Positions 7,842 through 17,279 of a DNA stretch of 64,000 nucleotides are shown piece by piece. Source of the stretch: Pseudonocardia alni (lineage in GTDB: Bacteria; Actinomycetota; Actinomycetes; Mycobacteriales; Pseudonocardiaceae); the NCBI RefSeq assembly GCF_002813375.1, contig NZ_PHUJ01000003.1, positions 4,216,001 through 4,280,000 of the forward strand, given 5' to 3'. The notes below the pieces were generated by a model. It searched no databases and was not told the origin of the DNA. It saw only the letters and a program-made list of their open reading frames with translations. Position 1 is the first letter of the stretch, and every line of letters starts with the position of its first letter. A program made the translations under genes and the position numbers.

Positions 7842-8261
7842 ATGACCAGCGCCCTGCCGTCGCCCCCGGCCTCGCCACCCGTCCCGGCCCGGGTGGCGGC
7901 CGCGCTGCGCGCCTCCTGGAGCCGCGACACCTGCGACGTCGCGGACGTCACCGACTGGACCCCGGACCGTCCGTCGCGGGGCCAGTGCGGGGCGACGGCA
8001 CTGGTCCTGCACGACCTGTTCGGCGGTGACCTGCTGCTGGCCGAGGTGTGGCAGGCCGACGGCCGCCTGCAGGGCTACCACTGGTGGAACCGGCTGCCCG
8101 GCGGCGCCGAGGTGGACCTCACCCGGGACCAGTTCGCCACGGGGGAGACGGTCCACCCGCCCCGGGTGGTCGTGCGCCCGGAGGGCCCGCCGCGGCGCTG
8201 CCGCGCGCAGTACGAGCTGCTGCGCCGGCGGGTCCTCGATCGGCTGGACGGCCCGGGGTGA
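7842..8261 (+). CDS. YunG-family protein
   Basis: Product of 139 residues matching the YunG family: SWSRDTCD near residue 28, the conserved RGQCGATALVLHDLFGGDLL block, YHWWNRLPGG and DLTRDQF. The conserved Cys, His and Asp resemble the layout of papain-like or transglutaminase-like folds, but no activity is established for the family. It converges on the DAHP synthase gene, twelve bases away. Confidence 0.75.
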   Translation: MTSALPSPPASPPVPARVAAALRASWSRDTCDVADVTDWTPDRPSRGQCGATALVLHDLFGGDLLLAEVWQADGRLQGYHWWNRLPGGAEVDLTRDQFATGETVHPPRVVVRPEGPPRRCRAQYELLRRRVLDRLDGPG

Positions 8262-8273
8262 GCGGCCCGGGGC

Positions 8274-9344
8274 TCAGCGGCGGCCGCGGCGCACGGCGTC
8301 GGCGAGCGTGCCCAGGAGCTCGTCGGTGGTGCCCCAGGACATGCAGGCGTCGGTCACCGAGCGGCCGCGGACCATGTCCGGGCCCAGCTCCTGGCGTCCC
8401 GCCTCCAGGAAGCTCTCCATCATCAGCCCGGTGACGGCCCGCTCGCCGGTCGCGATCCGCTCGGCCAGCTCCGCGACGACGCCGGCCTGCCGCACGTGGT
8501 CCTTGCCGCTGTTGCCGTGGCTGGCGTCGACGACGACCCGCTCCGGCAGGCCCGCCGCACGCAGCCCGTCGGCGGTCGCGGCGACGTCGGCGGCCGAGTA
8601 GTTGGGGGTGGCCCCGCCGCGCAGGATGACGTGGGTGTCCGGGTTGCCGGTGGTGGTGACCAGGCCGGCGAGCCCGTCGGCGTTCACCCCCATGAACACG
8701 TGCGACGCCGCGGCCGCGCGCATCCCGTCGATCGCGGCGCGGATGTCGCCGTCGGTGGCGTTCTTGATCCCGACCGGCATCGACAGGCCGCTGACCAGCT
8801 GGCGGTGCACCTGGCTCTCCGCGGTGCGGGCGCCGATCGAGCCCCAGGTGACCACGTCGGCGATGTACTGCGGGGTGATCGGGTCGAGGAACTCGCAGCC
8901 GACCGGCAGCCCGAGCGCGGAGATGTCGAGCAGCAGCGTGCGCGCGGTGCGCAGTCCGCGGTTCACGTCGAAGGTGCCGTCCAGGCCCGGGTCGTTGATC
9001 AGGCCCTTCCAGCCGACGGTCGTGCGCGGCTTCTCGAAGTAGGTACGCATGACCACGCACAGCTCACCGGACAGCTCCTCGGCCCGGGCGGCGAGGCGGT
9101 GGGCGTAGTCCAGGGCGGCGTCCGGGTCGTGCACCGAGCACGGCCCGACGACGACGAGCAGGCGGTCGTCGTCGCCGTCGAGGATGTCGGTGACCGCGGC
9201 GCGGCCGCGGGTGACGGTCTCGGCGACCCGGGGGTCGCAGGGCAGGTCGTGCCGCAGCAGTGCGGGCGAGATCAGCGGGCTGATCCGCTCGATGCGGCGG
9301 TCGTCGGTCGGGGCGACCTGCAGGGGGGTGGTGCTCGCACTCAT
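8274..9344 (-). CDS. aroG: 3-deoxy-7-phosphoheptulonate synthase (class I DAHP synthase)
   Basis: Product of 356 residues catalysing the first step of the shikimate pathway, condensing phosphoenolpyruvate with erythrose-4-phosphate. Class I (AroF/G/H-like) signatures are present: VVGPCSVHDP, MRTYFEKPRTTVGWKGLINDP, GCEFLDPITPQY, WGSIGARTAESQVHRQLVSGLSMPVGIKN, VDASHGNSGKDH and a C-terminal SVTDACMSW. The gene is preceded by a leader peptide rich in aromatic codons and a strong hairpin (9392-9416), indicating control by aromatic amino acid supply. The symbol denotes class I type rather than a specific feedback isozyme. Confidence 0.93.
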   Translation of the reverse strand: MSASTTPLQVAPTDDRRIERISPLISPALLRHDLPCDPRVAETVTRGRAAVTDILDGDDDRLLVVVGPCSVHDPDAALDYAHRLAARAEELSGELCVVMRTYFEKPRTTVGWKGLINDPGLDGTFDVNRGLRTARTLLLDISALGLPVGCEFLDPITPQYIADVVTWGSIGARTAESQVHRQLVSGLSMPVGIKNATDGDIRAAIDGMRAAAASHVFMGVNADGLAGLVTTTGNPDTHVILRGGATPNYSAADVAATADGLRAAGLPERVVVDASHGNSGKDHVRQAGVVAELAERIATGERAVTGLMMESFLEAGRQELGPDMVRGRSVTDACMSWGTTDELLGTLADAVRRGRR

Positions 9345-9391
9345 CGGAGACGGTGGTCCTTACCCGGCGGACCGCCCCGGATCACCTCGAC

Positions 9392-9416
9392 CGAGCCGGT
9401 CTGGAATGCCGGCTCG
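9392..9416 (-). promoter_or_regulatory. Hairpin in the DAHP synthase leader (candidate attenuator)
   Basis: Perfect 8-bp stem CGAGCCGG/CCGGCTCG (9392-9399 with 9409-9416) with a nine-base loop, lying between the leader peptide stop and the DAHP synthase start. A second, imperfect stem lies inside the leader reading frame. This arrangement suggests ribosome-mediated attenuation; the alternative pairings were judged by eye only. Confidence 0.55.
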
Positions 9417-9428
9417 AGGGGATGGAGG

Positions 9429-9497
9429 TCAGCGCGCTACGGCACCTGCCAGCCCATCCCGGGCCGGCCGGCGAAACCAGTAGTACGCGTTCAGCAC
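9429..9497 (-). CDS. Aromatic-rich leader peptide upstream of DAHP synthase
   Basis: A 22-codon reading frame beginning with GTG at 9497 encodes Tyr-Tyr-Trp-Phe as residues 5-8 (MLNAYYWF), then ends 84 bases before the DAHP synthase start. A run of all three aromatic amino acids in a tiny frame directly before the first shikimate enzyme is the classic sign of a regulatory leader peptide. Stalling at these codons when charged aromatic tRNAs are scarce would alter folding of the downstream hairpin. The ribosome-binding site is weak. Confidence 0.65.
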   Translation of the reverse strand: MLNAYYWFRRPARDGLAGAVAR

Positions 9498-9544
9498 GCA
9501 CCGACCGTACCCCACGCCGGCGGCAGGCGTGGTACCACCGGCAC

Positions 9545-10342
9545 ATGCGGATCGCCCTCGCCCAGATCGTGTCCACCCCGGATCCCGAGGAGAACCTCGC
9601 CGAGGTGGAGCGCCGCACCCGCGCGGCCGCCGACGCAGGCGCGCAGCTCGTGCTGTTCCCCGAGGCCACCATGTGCTGCTTCGGGGTCGCGCTCGGCCCG
9701 GTCGCGCAGCCGCTGGACGGACCGTGGGCGACGCGGGTCCGCGAGGTCGCCGCGGCGGCCGGGACCACCGTCGTCGCGGGGATGTTCACCCCGTCCGGGG
9801 ACGGCCGGGTCCGCAACACTCTGCTCGCCACCGGCGGCGGTGTGGACACCCACTACGACAAGATCCACATGTTCGACGCGTTCGGCTTCGCCGAGTCCGA
9901 CACCGTCGAGCCCGGCACCGAGCCGGTCGTGGTCGGGGTGGGCGGTGACGAGCCGGTCACGGTCGGCCTGTCCACCTGCTACGACGTGCGCTTCCCCGGT
10001 CTGTACCAGCGCCTCGCCGACAGCGGCGCCACCGTGCTGCTGGTACCCGCCTCCTGGGGCGCGGGCCCGGGCAAGCGCGAGCAGTGGGAGCTGCTGGTGC
10101 GGGCCCGTGCGCTCGACACCGGCTCGTTCGTCGTCGCGTGCGACCAGGCCGACCCGACGACGGTCGGCCGCGAGCACGGCAAGGCGCCGACCGGGATCGG
10201 GTACAGCCTGGTCGCCGGCCCGCGCGGCGAGGTCGTCGACGCACTCGGCGCCGAGCCCGGGCTGCTCGTGGTCGACGTGGACCCGGCGGCGGCCACGACC
10301 GTGCGCGAGCAGATCCCGGTGCTGGCCAACCGGCGGTTCTGA
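9545..10342 (+). CDS. Carbon-nitrogen hydrolase (nitrilase superfamily)
   Basis: Product of 265 residues with the complete nitrilase-superfamily triad: Glu40 (LFPEAT), Lys106 (YDKIHMFD) and Cys145 (STCYDVRFPGLY). The HMFDAFGF and ASWGAGPGKREQWELLVRARA segments match the Nit2/omega-amidase-like and mycobacterial Rv0480c-like branch, so hydrolysis of an amide such as deaminated glutathione or an omega-amide is likely. It is transcribed divergently from the DAHP synthase leader. The exact substrate is not determined. Confidence 0.88.
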   Translation: MRIALAQIVSTPDPEENLAEVERRTRAAADAGAQLVLFPEATMCCFGVALGPVAQPLDGPWATRVREVAAAAGTTVVAGMFTPSGDGRVRNTLLATGGGVDTHYDKIHMFDAFGFAESDTVEPGTEPVVVGVGGDEPVTVGLSTCYDVRFPGLYQRLADSGATVLLVPASWGAGPGKREQWELLVRARALDTGSFVVACDQADPTTVGREHGKAPTGIGYSLVAGPRGEVVDALGAEPGLLVVDVDPAAATTVREQIPVLANRRF

Positions 10343-10385
10343 GCGGCGTCCGCCCGTTCCCGGAGCGGCGGCCGCCCGGGGCGGC

Positions 10386-10685
10386 TCAGCCGCCCGCGGT
10401 GCTGAGCCGGTCGGAGATCTGCGCGGCGAGGTCGACGTCCTTCGCGGTCAGTCCGCCCTCGGAGTGCGTGGACAGCCGGAACGTCAGCGTGGCGTAGCGG
10501 ATGTCGATGTCCGGGTGGTGGTCGGCGGCCTCGGCGTCCTCGGCGACCCGGTCCACCACCGCGATCGCGGCCTCGAAGTCGGGCAGGGTGGCGGTGCGGA
10601 CGATGGAGTCGCCGTCGCGGTCCCAACCGGGCAGCTTCTGCAGGGCGTCGGCGATCTCGGCGTCGGTGAGCGTCGGGGTGGGCAT
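10386..10685 (-). CDS. 4a-hydroxytetrahydrobiopterin dehydratase (PCD/DCoH family)
   Basis: Product of 99 residues with the pterin carbinolamine dehydratase motif: His56-His57-Pro58 (ADHHPDI), then the downstream Tyr and THSEGGLTAKD segment including His74. The enzyme dehydrates 4a-hydroxytetrahydropterin during recycling of the aromatic hydroxylase cofactor; in bacteria lacking such hydroxylases it may have another role. The ATG at 10685 matches the usual length of the family. It converges on the nitrilase-family gene. Confidence 0.9.
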   Translation of the reverse strand: MPTPTLTDAEIADALQKLPGWDRDGDSIVRTATLPDFEAAIAVVDRVAEDAEAADHHPDIDIRYATLTFRLSTHSEGGLTAKDVDLAAQISDRLSTAGG

Positions 10686-10789
10686 CGCCCCATCGTGGCG
10701 CAGACGGCGCACCCCGTCGCGGTGGAGGGTGTCCGAATCCTCCCGGTGGAGCAGCCCGCTCCGGTGGAGCGGCGACCGGCCGGGAGCGC

Positions 10790-11716
10790 TCATCCGTCGC
10801 GGCGGGTCAGGGCGAAGACCACGGCACCCGCCCCGGCGACGGCGAAGCCGGCCGCCCGCGCCGTGGTCGCCCACAGGGCCGACGGGTCGGCGGGCACCGC
10901 GAGGATCCCGGCCAGGACCTCGTGCCAGTGCCCGGACGGCAGGACCGGAGCGATCGGCTCCCACAGCACGGTCGCCAGCGGCGCGACGGTCAGCGCGGCC
11001 AGACCGGTCGCGACCACCCCGGCGGGTCGCCGGACCAGCGCCGACATCGCCAGCAGCAGCATCCCGAGCCCGCACAGCTGCACCGCGGCCCAGCCGGTGA
11101 GCACCAGGGCCCGGGCCACGGTGGCGCCCACCCCGAACGGGCCGGCACCCAGGGCGAGGCCGCCGCAGACCAGGGCGGAGACGACCGTCGTCGCCGCGGC
11201 GAGCAGCGAGGTCACCGCGACCGCGGCGGCCTTGAGCCCGAGCAGCCGTCCCGGGCCGACGGGGGACAACCGCAACGCGTCGAGGGTGCCGCGGGCACGC
11301 TCCGCGGCGAACGCGTCGGCCGCCACGAGCACCACGGGCATCCCGAGCGCGAACGCCGCGGGTTCGGACAGCGCGACCGTCAGGGTCCCGAGTGCGAAGG
11401 ACAGGCGGCCGGCGTCGGTGGCGAGCGCGATCGTCGCCAGCAGCGGCACCAGTGCGACCGCCGCGAGGACGACCGCGGTGCGCGGACGCAGCAGCGCCAG
11501 CTCCAGCTCCGAGCGGAGCAGCCGGCCGAAGGGCGCCGAGGTGGGGCGGCGTGCCGTCGGGCCGGAGCGCGGGCGGGTGGAGCCCGCGGACCGCACCCGC
11601 GCCGGTGCCTCCGAGGGAGACGGCCCGGTCCGGGGGAGGGGGGCGGCGGCCCAGTCGTCGTCGGGCCGGGGAGCCGCGGTGCCCCGGGTGTGCTCGGGAC
11701 GCACGCCCGCGCTCAC
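10790..11716 (-). CDS. ABC-2 type transporter permease
   Basis: Product of 308 residues: a Pro/Arg-rich cytoplasmic N-terminal tail of about 65 residues, then roughly six membrane helices (for example TAVVLAAVALVPLLATIALA and ALALGMPVVLVAA-like runs) with the ERARGTLDALRLSPV segment typical of ABC-2 permeases. The GTG start at 11716 overlaps the stop of the ATPase gene (GTGA), so the two form one exporter operon. The substrate is unknown; drug or lipid export is common in the family. Confidence 0.82.
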   Translation of the reverse strand: MSAGVRPEHTRGTAAPRPDDDWAAAPLPRTGPSPSEAPARVRSAGSTRPRSGPTARRPTSAPFGRLLRSELELALLRPRTAVVLAAVALVPLLATIALATDAGRLSFALGTLTVALSEPAAFALGMPVVLVAADAFAAERARGTLDALRLSPVGPGRLLGLKAAAVAVTSLLAAATTVVSALVCGGLALGAGPFGVGATVARALVLTGWAAVQLCGLGMLLLAMSALVRRPAGVVATGLAALTVAPLATVLWEPIAPVLPSGHWHEVLAGILAVPADPSALWATTARAAGFAVAGAGAVVFALTRRDG

Positions 11717-12708
11717 CGTCCCGCTCCGTACCCGGCACCCGCCGGGGCCGGTTCCCCGGTGAGCCGGGCGAAGAATTCCTCCAGCCGGGCGGCGGGCCGG
11801 GTCACCCCGTGCACGGCGACACCCGCGTGCACCAGCGTCGCGACGACGTCCGGCGCGGCGGGCCCGGCCGGCACGAACACCCGGTCCCGGGCTCCCGGCT
11901 CGGCGTCGATGCCCCGGGCCAGCAGGGCCGCGACGGCGCGCTCGCCGTCCGGCGTCGTCACCACCAGCGCCGACGGGCCGGAGTCGACGAGCTCGTCGAG
12001 CGGGCCGGCGCACAGCAGGCGCCCGGCCCGGAGCACCGCGACGTGGCTGCAGGTCGCCTCGATCTCCCCGAGCAGGTGCGAGCTGACGATCACCGTCGCG
12101 CCCGCGGCGTTCATCTCAGCGATCAGCCTGCGCACCTCGCGGGTCCCCGCCGGGTCCAGCCCGTCGGTCGGCTCGTCGAGCACGACCAGACGTCGCCGGG
12201 TCAGCAGCGGCACGGCCAGACCGAGGCGCCGCCGCATCCCCGAGGAGTACTCACCGGCACGGCGGTCGGCCGCCTCGGCGAGCCCGACCCGGCGCAGCAC
12301 GGCGTCGACGGCGGCCGGGATCCGTGCCGAGTCCAGCAGCGGTTCGGCGGCCGCGGCCCGCAGGAGGTTCTGCCGGCCGGTGCGGTGCGGGTGCAATGCG
12401 GGCGCGTCGACCAGGGCTCCGACGTGCGGCAGCACCTCCGACGCGCGGTACGGCAGCCGCCGTCCGAGCAGCTCGACGTCGCCGTCGGTGGGGGCGAGCA
12501 GCCCGAGCAGCATCCGCATGAGCGTCGTCTTGCCCGCGCCGTTGGGGCCGAGCAGCCCGAGGACTGCGCCCATCGGCACGTCGAGGTCCACCCCGTCGAC
12601 CGCGCGCACCGCGCCGAAACCGCGGGACAGGCCGATCGCGCGCACGGCCGGTGGGCGGGGCGCGGCGGTCGGCTCGGGGGAGTCGGCGGGGGCGGACGTC
12701 CGGTACAC
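11713..12708 (-). CDS. ABC transporter ATP-binding protein (exporter type)
   Basis: Product of 331 residues. Walker A is GPNGAGKT at 54-61, the signature is SSGMRRRLGLA, and Walker B is VVLDEPTDGLDP, all intact, followed by the SHLLGEIEATCSHVAVL switch region of the DrrA/CcmA-like exporter class. A C-terminal extension resembles the DUF4162 domain often found in this class. Translation starts at a GTG. It energises the permease encoded immediately downstream in the same operon. Confidence 0.9.
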   Translation of the reverse strand: MYRTSAPADSPEPTAAPRPPAVRAIGLSRGFGAVRAVDGVDLDVPMGAVLGLLGPNGAGKTTLMRMLLGLLAPTDGDVELLGRRLPYRASEVLPHVGALVDAPALHPHRTGRQNLLRAAAAEPLLDSARIPAAVDAVLRRVGLAEAADRRAGEYSSGMRRRLGLAVPLLTRRRLVVLDEPTDGLDPAGTREVRRLIAEMNAAGATVIVSSHLLGEIEATCSHVAVLRAGRLLCAGPLDELVDSGPSALVVTTPDGERAVAALLARGIDAEPGARDRVFVPAGPAAPDVVATLVHAGVAVHGVTRPAARLEEFFARLTGEPAPAGAGYGAGR

Positions 12709-12803
12709 GGGATCCAGCGTGACCGTGCAGCGCCGCGAGCGGGCCGTTTCGGCGAGATCGGTCGGCCCGGCCGGGTGCGGGTACGGCTGCGAGGATCAGC
12801 GGT

Positions 12804-13631
12804 GTGCCGGTGCTGAGCCTGGACCATCATGTGGACGGACCGCCCCGACTCGTCGCGGGGGTGCTGCGTGAATCCGCCCCCTCGGCCCGCGCGGTCGCGC
12901 GGGTGGGCGCCCGGTTCACCGCACCGTCGGCGCTGCTCGTGGCCGGGGACGAGATCCGGGTCGCGCTGCCCGGCGGGTTCCCGGCCTGCCGGACCCGGAT
13001 CACCCGCGCCGGGGCCGACGGGTTGTGGTCGGAGCTGGCGGCGGGTCCGGCGGCGGTGCTGCGGCACTCGACCCGGGTCACGCCCGCGGACGGCGGCTGC
13101 AGTCATGTCCACGACGAGCTCACCTGGGAGCCGCCCCTCGGTGCGCTCGGCCGCCTCTCCGACCCGGTGCTGCGCCACTACGGGGCGCGGCTGCTCCGGG
13201 CCCGCCGTGACGTGCTCGCCGAGCGGGTCGCGGAGCTGGGCCGGGCCGGGGTGGTCGTGGGAGCGGCGATCGTCCGCGACGGCAGGCTGCTCGTCGCCCA
13301 GCGCTCCTACCCGGCCGAGCTGGCGGGACGCTGGGAGCTGCCCGGCGGCGGCGTCGAGGACGGCGAGAGCGAGCAGCAGGCGCTGGTCCGGGAGTGCGCC
13401 GAGGAGCTGGGCGCCCGGGTGGTGGTCGGGGAGCGGCTGGGCACCGACCTGCCGATCGGGCGACGCGTGCTGCGGATCCACACCGCCCGGGCGGCGGCCG
13501 GCTCCCCGGAGCCGGAGGCCCGCGAGCACCGGGCGCTGCGCTGGGTGGGGCCGCACGAGGTGGCGGCCCTGGGCTGGCTCGACGCCGACCGGGCCGTCGT
13601 CGCCGAGCTGGTGGATCTGCTGCGGACCTGA
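12804..13631 (+). CDS. SRPBCC-like domain fused to a Nudix hydrolase
   Basis: Product of 275 residues with two parts. Residues 1 to about 145 resemble a polyketide-cyclase/SRPBCC ligand-binding fold (LGALGRLSDPVLRHYGARLLRARRD). Residues 150-275 are a MutT-type Nudix domain with an intact box: GGGVEDGESEQQALVRECAEELGA supplies the G, E, REx2EE and G positions. The Nudix part should hydrolyse a nucleoside diphosphate derivative, as in (d)CTP or 8-oxo-dGTP pyrophosphohydrolases. The fusion is unusual; it may couple lipid or small-ligand sensing to hydrolysis. Start is a GTG at 12804. Confidence 0.8.
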   Translation: MPVLSLDHHVDGPPRLVAGVLRESAPSARAVARVGARFTAPSALLVAGDEIRVALPGGFPACRTRITRAGADGLWSELAAGPAAVLRHSTRVTPADGGCSHVHDELTWEPPLGALGRLSDPVLRHYGARLLRARRDVLAERVAELGRAGVVVGAAIVRDGRLLVAQRSYPAELAGRWELPGGGVEDGESEQQALVRECAEELGARVVVGERLGTDLPIGRRVLRIHTARAAAGSPEPEAREHRALRWVGPHEVAALGWLDADRAVVAELVDLLRT

Positions 13632-13709
13632 CGCGCGGTCCCCGGTGCCGGAACGACGATCACCGCCGGGTCGGCGGAACCGATCCGGGCCGGGCGTCGT
13701 CCAAGCCGC

Positions 13710-14702
13710 ATGAACCGGAACACCACCGCCTCCGTCCCGTCCGTCCTCCCGGCCGCCGCGCACGGGGCGGCCCGCCGCCGCACGTCGCGCGGCACCGACC
13801 CGCTCGCCCGGCTCGTCGCCGCGCAGGACGGCCTGGTCACCCGGGCTCAGGCGCTGGCCCACGGCCTGTCCACCGACCAGGTCGACCGCAGGCTCGCCGC
13901 ACGGCGCTGGATCCCCGTGCACCCCCGCGTGTACCGGCACACCGCCCACCCGCCGAGCGAGCGGTCCCGGGTCCGCGCCGCCGCACTCTGGGCGGGGGAG
14001 GACGCCGTGCTGACCGGGGCCGCCGCGGCCTGGTGGTGGGGGCTGCTCCCGTCCGCACCCGCGGTCGTCACGGTCACCGTGCCGCGCCGGCGGGCTCCGC
14101 GGTCGCGGGCGGGGGTCCTCGTCCGGCGCCGGGACCTGGACCTGCGCGACGTCGTCACCCACGACGGTGCGGTCGTCGCCCGGCCCGCGGCGGCGGTGCT
14201 GGAGGCCGCGGCCGACCCGTCGGTACCCGGGGAGGCGCTGCTCGACCACGTGCTCACCACGGGCTCCGTCGGCGCGGCCGAACTGGTCGAGGCACACGCC
14301 CGCAGCCTCGGTGCGCACGGGTCGGCCCCGGTCGGCCGGATGCTGGCCGGGGCGTCGCGCCGGGTCGCCGTCCGGGCCCGGCACGGGCTGCGGGCGCTGC
14401 TCGCCCGGAGGGGGGTGCGGGCCTGGCGCACCGACGTCACCGTGGCCGGGGTGCTGCTCGACCTCGCGTTCCCCGCGGCCCGGCTGGCGGTCGAGGTGCA
14501 CGACCCGGTCGACTCCGGGACCGGCGCCGACGGCTGCGGCCCCGCGTGGCGGCGGGCGGTGCTGCGTCGGCACGGATGGCGGACGCTCGTCGTCGAACCG
14601 GCGGAGCTCCGGTGCCCCGACGAGCTCCTGGACCGCCTCCGCGAAGCCGTGACCGGGCACCCGGCGGGGCCCGGCGGTACCGCGGGGCGGGCCGCGGGGT
14701 GA
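13710..14702 (+). CDS. AbiEi-antitoxin-like / DUF559-like nuclease-fold protein
   Basis: Product of 330 residues. An N-terminal winged-helix region (LVAAQDGLVTRAQALAHGLSTDQVDRRLAARRWIPVHPRVYRH) matches the AbiEi_4 domain of type IV antitoxin-like proteins. The C-terminal third (VLLDLAFPAARLAVEVHD, then RRAVLRRHGWRTLVVEP) has the layout of the DUF559/very-short-patch-repair endonuclease fold, with Asp and Glu at the two expected acidic positions. No AbiEii toxin gene is adjacent, so this is not a complete toxin-antitoxin pair. Such solitary genes are common in actinobacteria and their role is unknown. Confidence 0.7.
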   Translation: MNRNTTASVPSVLPAAAHGAARRRTSRGTDPLARLVAAQDGLVTRAQALAHGLSTDQVDRRLAARRWIPVHPRVYRHTAHPPSERSRVRAAALWAGEDAVLTGAAAAWWWGLLPSAPAVVTVTVPRRRAPRSRAGVLVRRRDLDLRDVVTHDGAVVARPAAAVLEAAADPSVPGEALLDHVLTTGSVGAAELVEAHARSLGAHGSAPVGRMLAGASRRVAVRARHGLRALLARRGVRAWRTDVTVAGVLLDLAFPAARLAVEVHDPVDSGTGADGCGPAWRRAVLRRHGWRTLVVEPAELRCPDELLDRLREAVTGHPAGPGGTAGRAAG

Positions 14703-14957
14703 ACGATCGGCGAACGCCACCACACACGGTGTCACCGGACCACTCGGACGACTGTGATTCCGGCCATGCCGGCACCGCGCACCGGACGCGTCGTCGCAGC
14801 GCACGGGGTGATCATGAAGGCCGGTCCGGGGTCCGGGCGCACGACGACCCGGACCTGCCGGACGACGTCGACCGGCCTGCCGCCGCCCTACCGGACAGGC
14901 GGTGCGCACGCAACCCGAAGCGCGACGTCGTCGCAGGTCAGCGGGTCATACGTCCGT

Positions 14958-15107
14958 TCAGTAGATGCGCGCGATCTTGATCGCGCGGGTGAGTGCCTTG
15001 CCGCTCAGATCGTCCGCACCCGCCTTGCGCAGCCGCAGTGCGACGACCGGACAGCTCTTGCACCGCTTCGGCTTGGACCGGCAGCACTTCTTCTTGACCT
15101 TGCCCAT
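14958..15107 (-). CDS. Small Cys-rich zinc-ribbon-like protein behind an iron box
   Basis: Product of 49 residues: a Lys-rich start (MGKVKKK), Cys8, Cys9, Cys16 and Cys19 arranged as CC-x6-C-x2-C, then a helical tail. The Cys pattern suggests metal binding. Similar very short proteins occur in other actinobacteria, but I know no assigned function. It is transcribed divergently from typA. A TAGCCT -10 element lies nine bases before the ATG, so the message is probably leaderless, and a DtxR/IdeR-type iron box covers that element. Confidence 0.75.
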   Translation of the reverse strand: MGKVKKKCCRSKPKRCKSCPVVALRLRKAGADDLSGKALTRAIKIARIY

Positions 15108-15109
15108 GA

Positions 15110-15128
15110 TGAGGTCAGGCTAACCTGC
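15110..15128 (-). promoter_or_regulatory. DtxR/IdeR-type iron box
   Basis: TGAGGTCAGGCTAACCTGC matches the 19-base consensus iron box TTAGGTTAGGCTAACCTAA at 15 of 19 positions. It overlaps the -10 region of the small Cys-rich gene and ends two bases before its ATG, the ideal place for iron-dependent repression. It could also affect typA on the other strand, whose start is about 45 bases away. Confidence 0.65.
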
Positions 15129-15171
15129 GCCCGGGGCAGGGTGAAGGGCTTGCAGCGGATACCGTTGAGGT

Positions 15172-17127
<1,956 letters not shown>

Positions 17128-17153
17128 CCCGCACGGCCCGTGCGCTGCGGTGG

Positions 17154-17219
17154 TGCGCATCGGTGAGCAGAGCACGGCCTCACCGACATCCGGCCCCGCT
17201 GCGTATCGGTGAGCAGAGC
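17154..17219 (+). repeat. Direct pair of the TGCGTATCGGTGAGCAGAGC repeat
   Basis: Two copies in the same orientation occur after typA: TGCGCATCGGTGAGCAGAGC at 17154-17173 (one mismatch) and the exact core TGCGTATCGGTGAGCAGAGC at 17200-17219, 46 bases apart start to start. Between them CTCACCGACAT can pair with the ATCGGTGAG of the first copy. The same core forms long inverted pairs at 35315-35477 and 53570-53815. Confidence 0.85.
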
Positions 17220-17224
17220 GGAGG

Positions 17225-17251
17225 CGCCCGCCGGACCCCGTCCGGCGGGCG
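17225..17251. terminator. Hairpin terminator between typA and lpqW
   Basis: A perfect 12-bp stem CGCCCGCCGGAC/GTCCGGCGGGCG with a three-base CCC loop, 29 bases before the lpqW-like start. It probably ends typA transcription. Confidence 0.75.
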
Positions 17252-17279
17252 TGCCCGCCCCGGTGGGGATACTGCGGAC

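Noticed and set aside
13710..14702. Possible type IV toxin-antitoxin system
   Set aside because: Only an AbiEi-like domain is present, fused to a nuclease-like domain, and there is no AbiEii toxin partner next to it.
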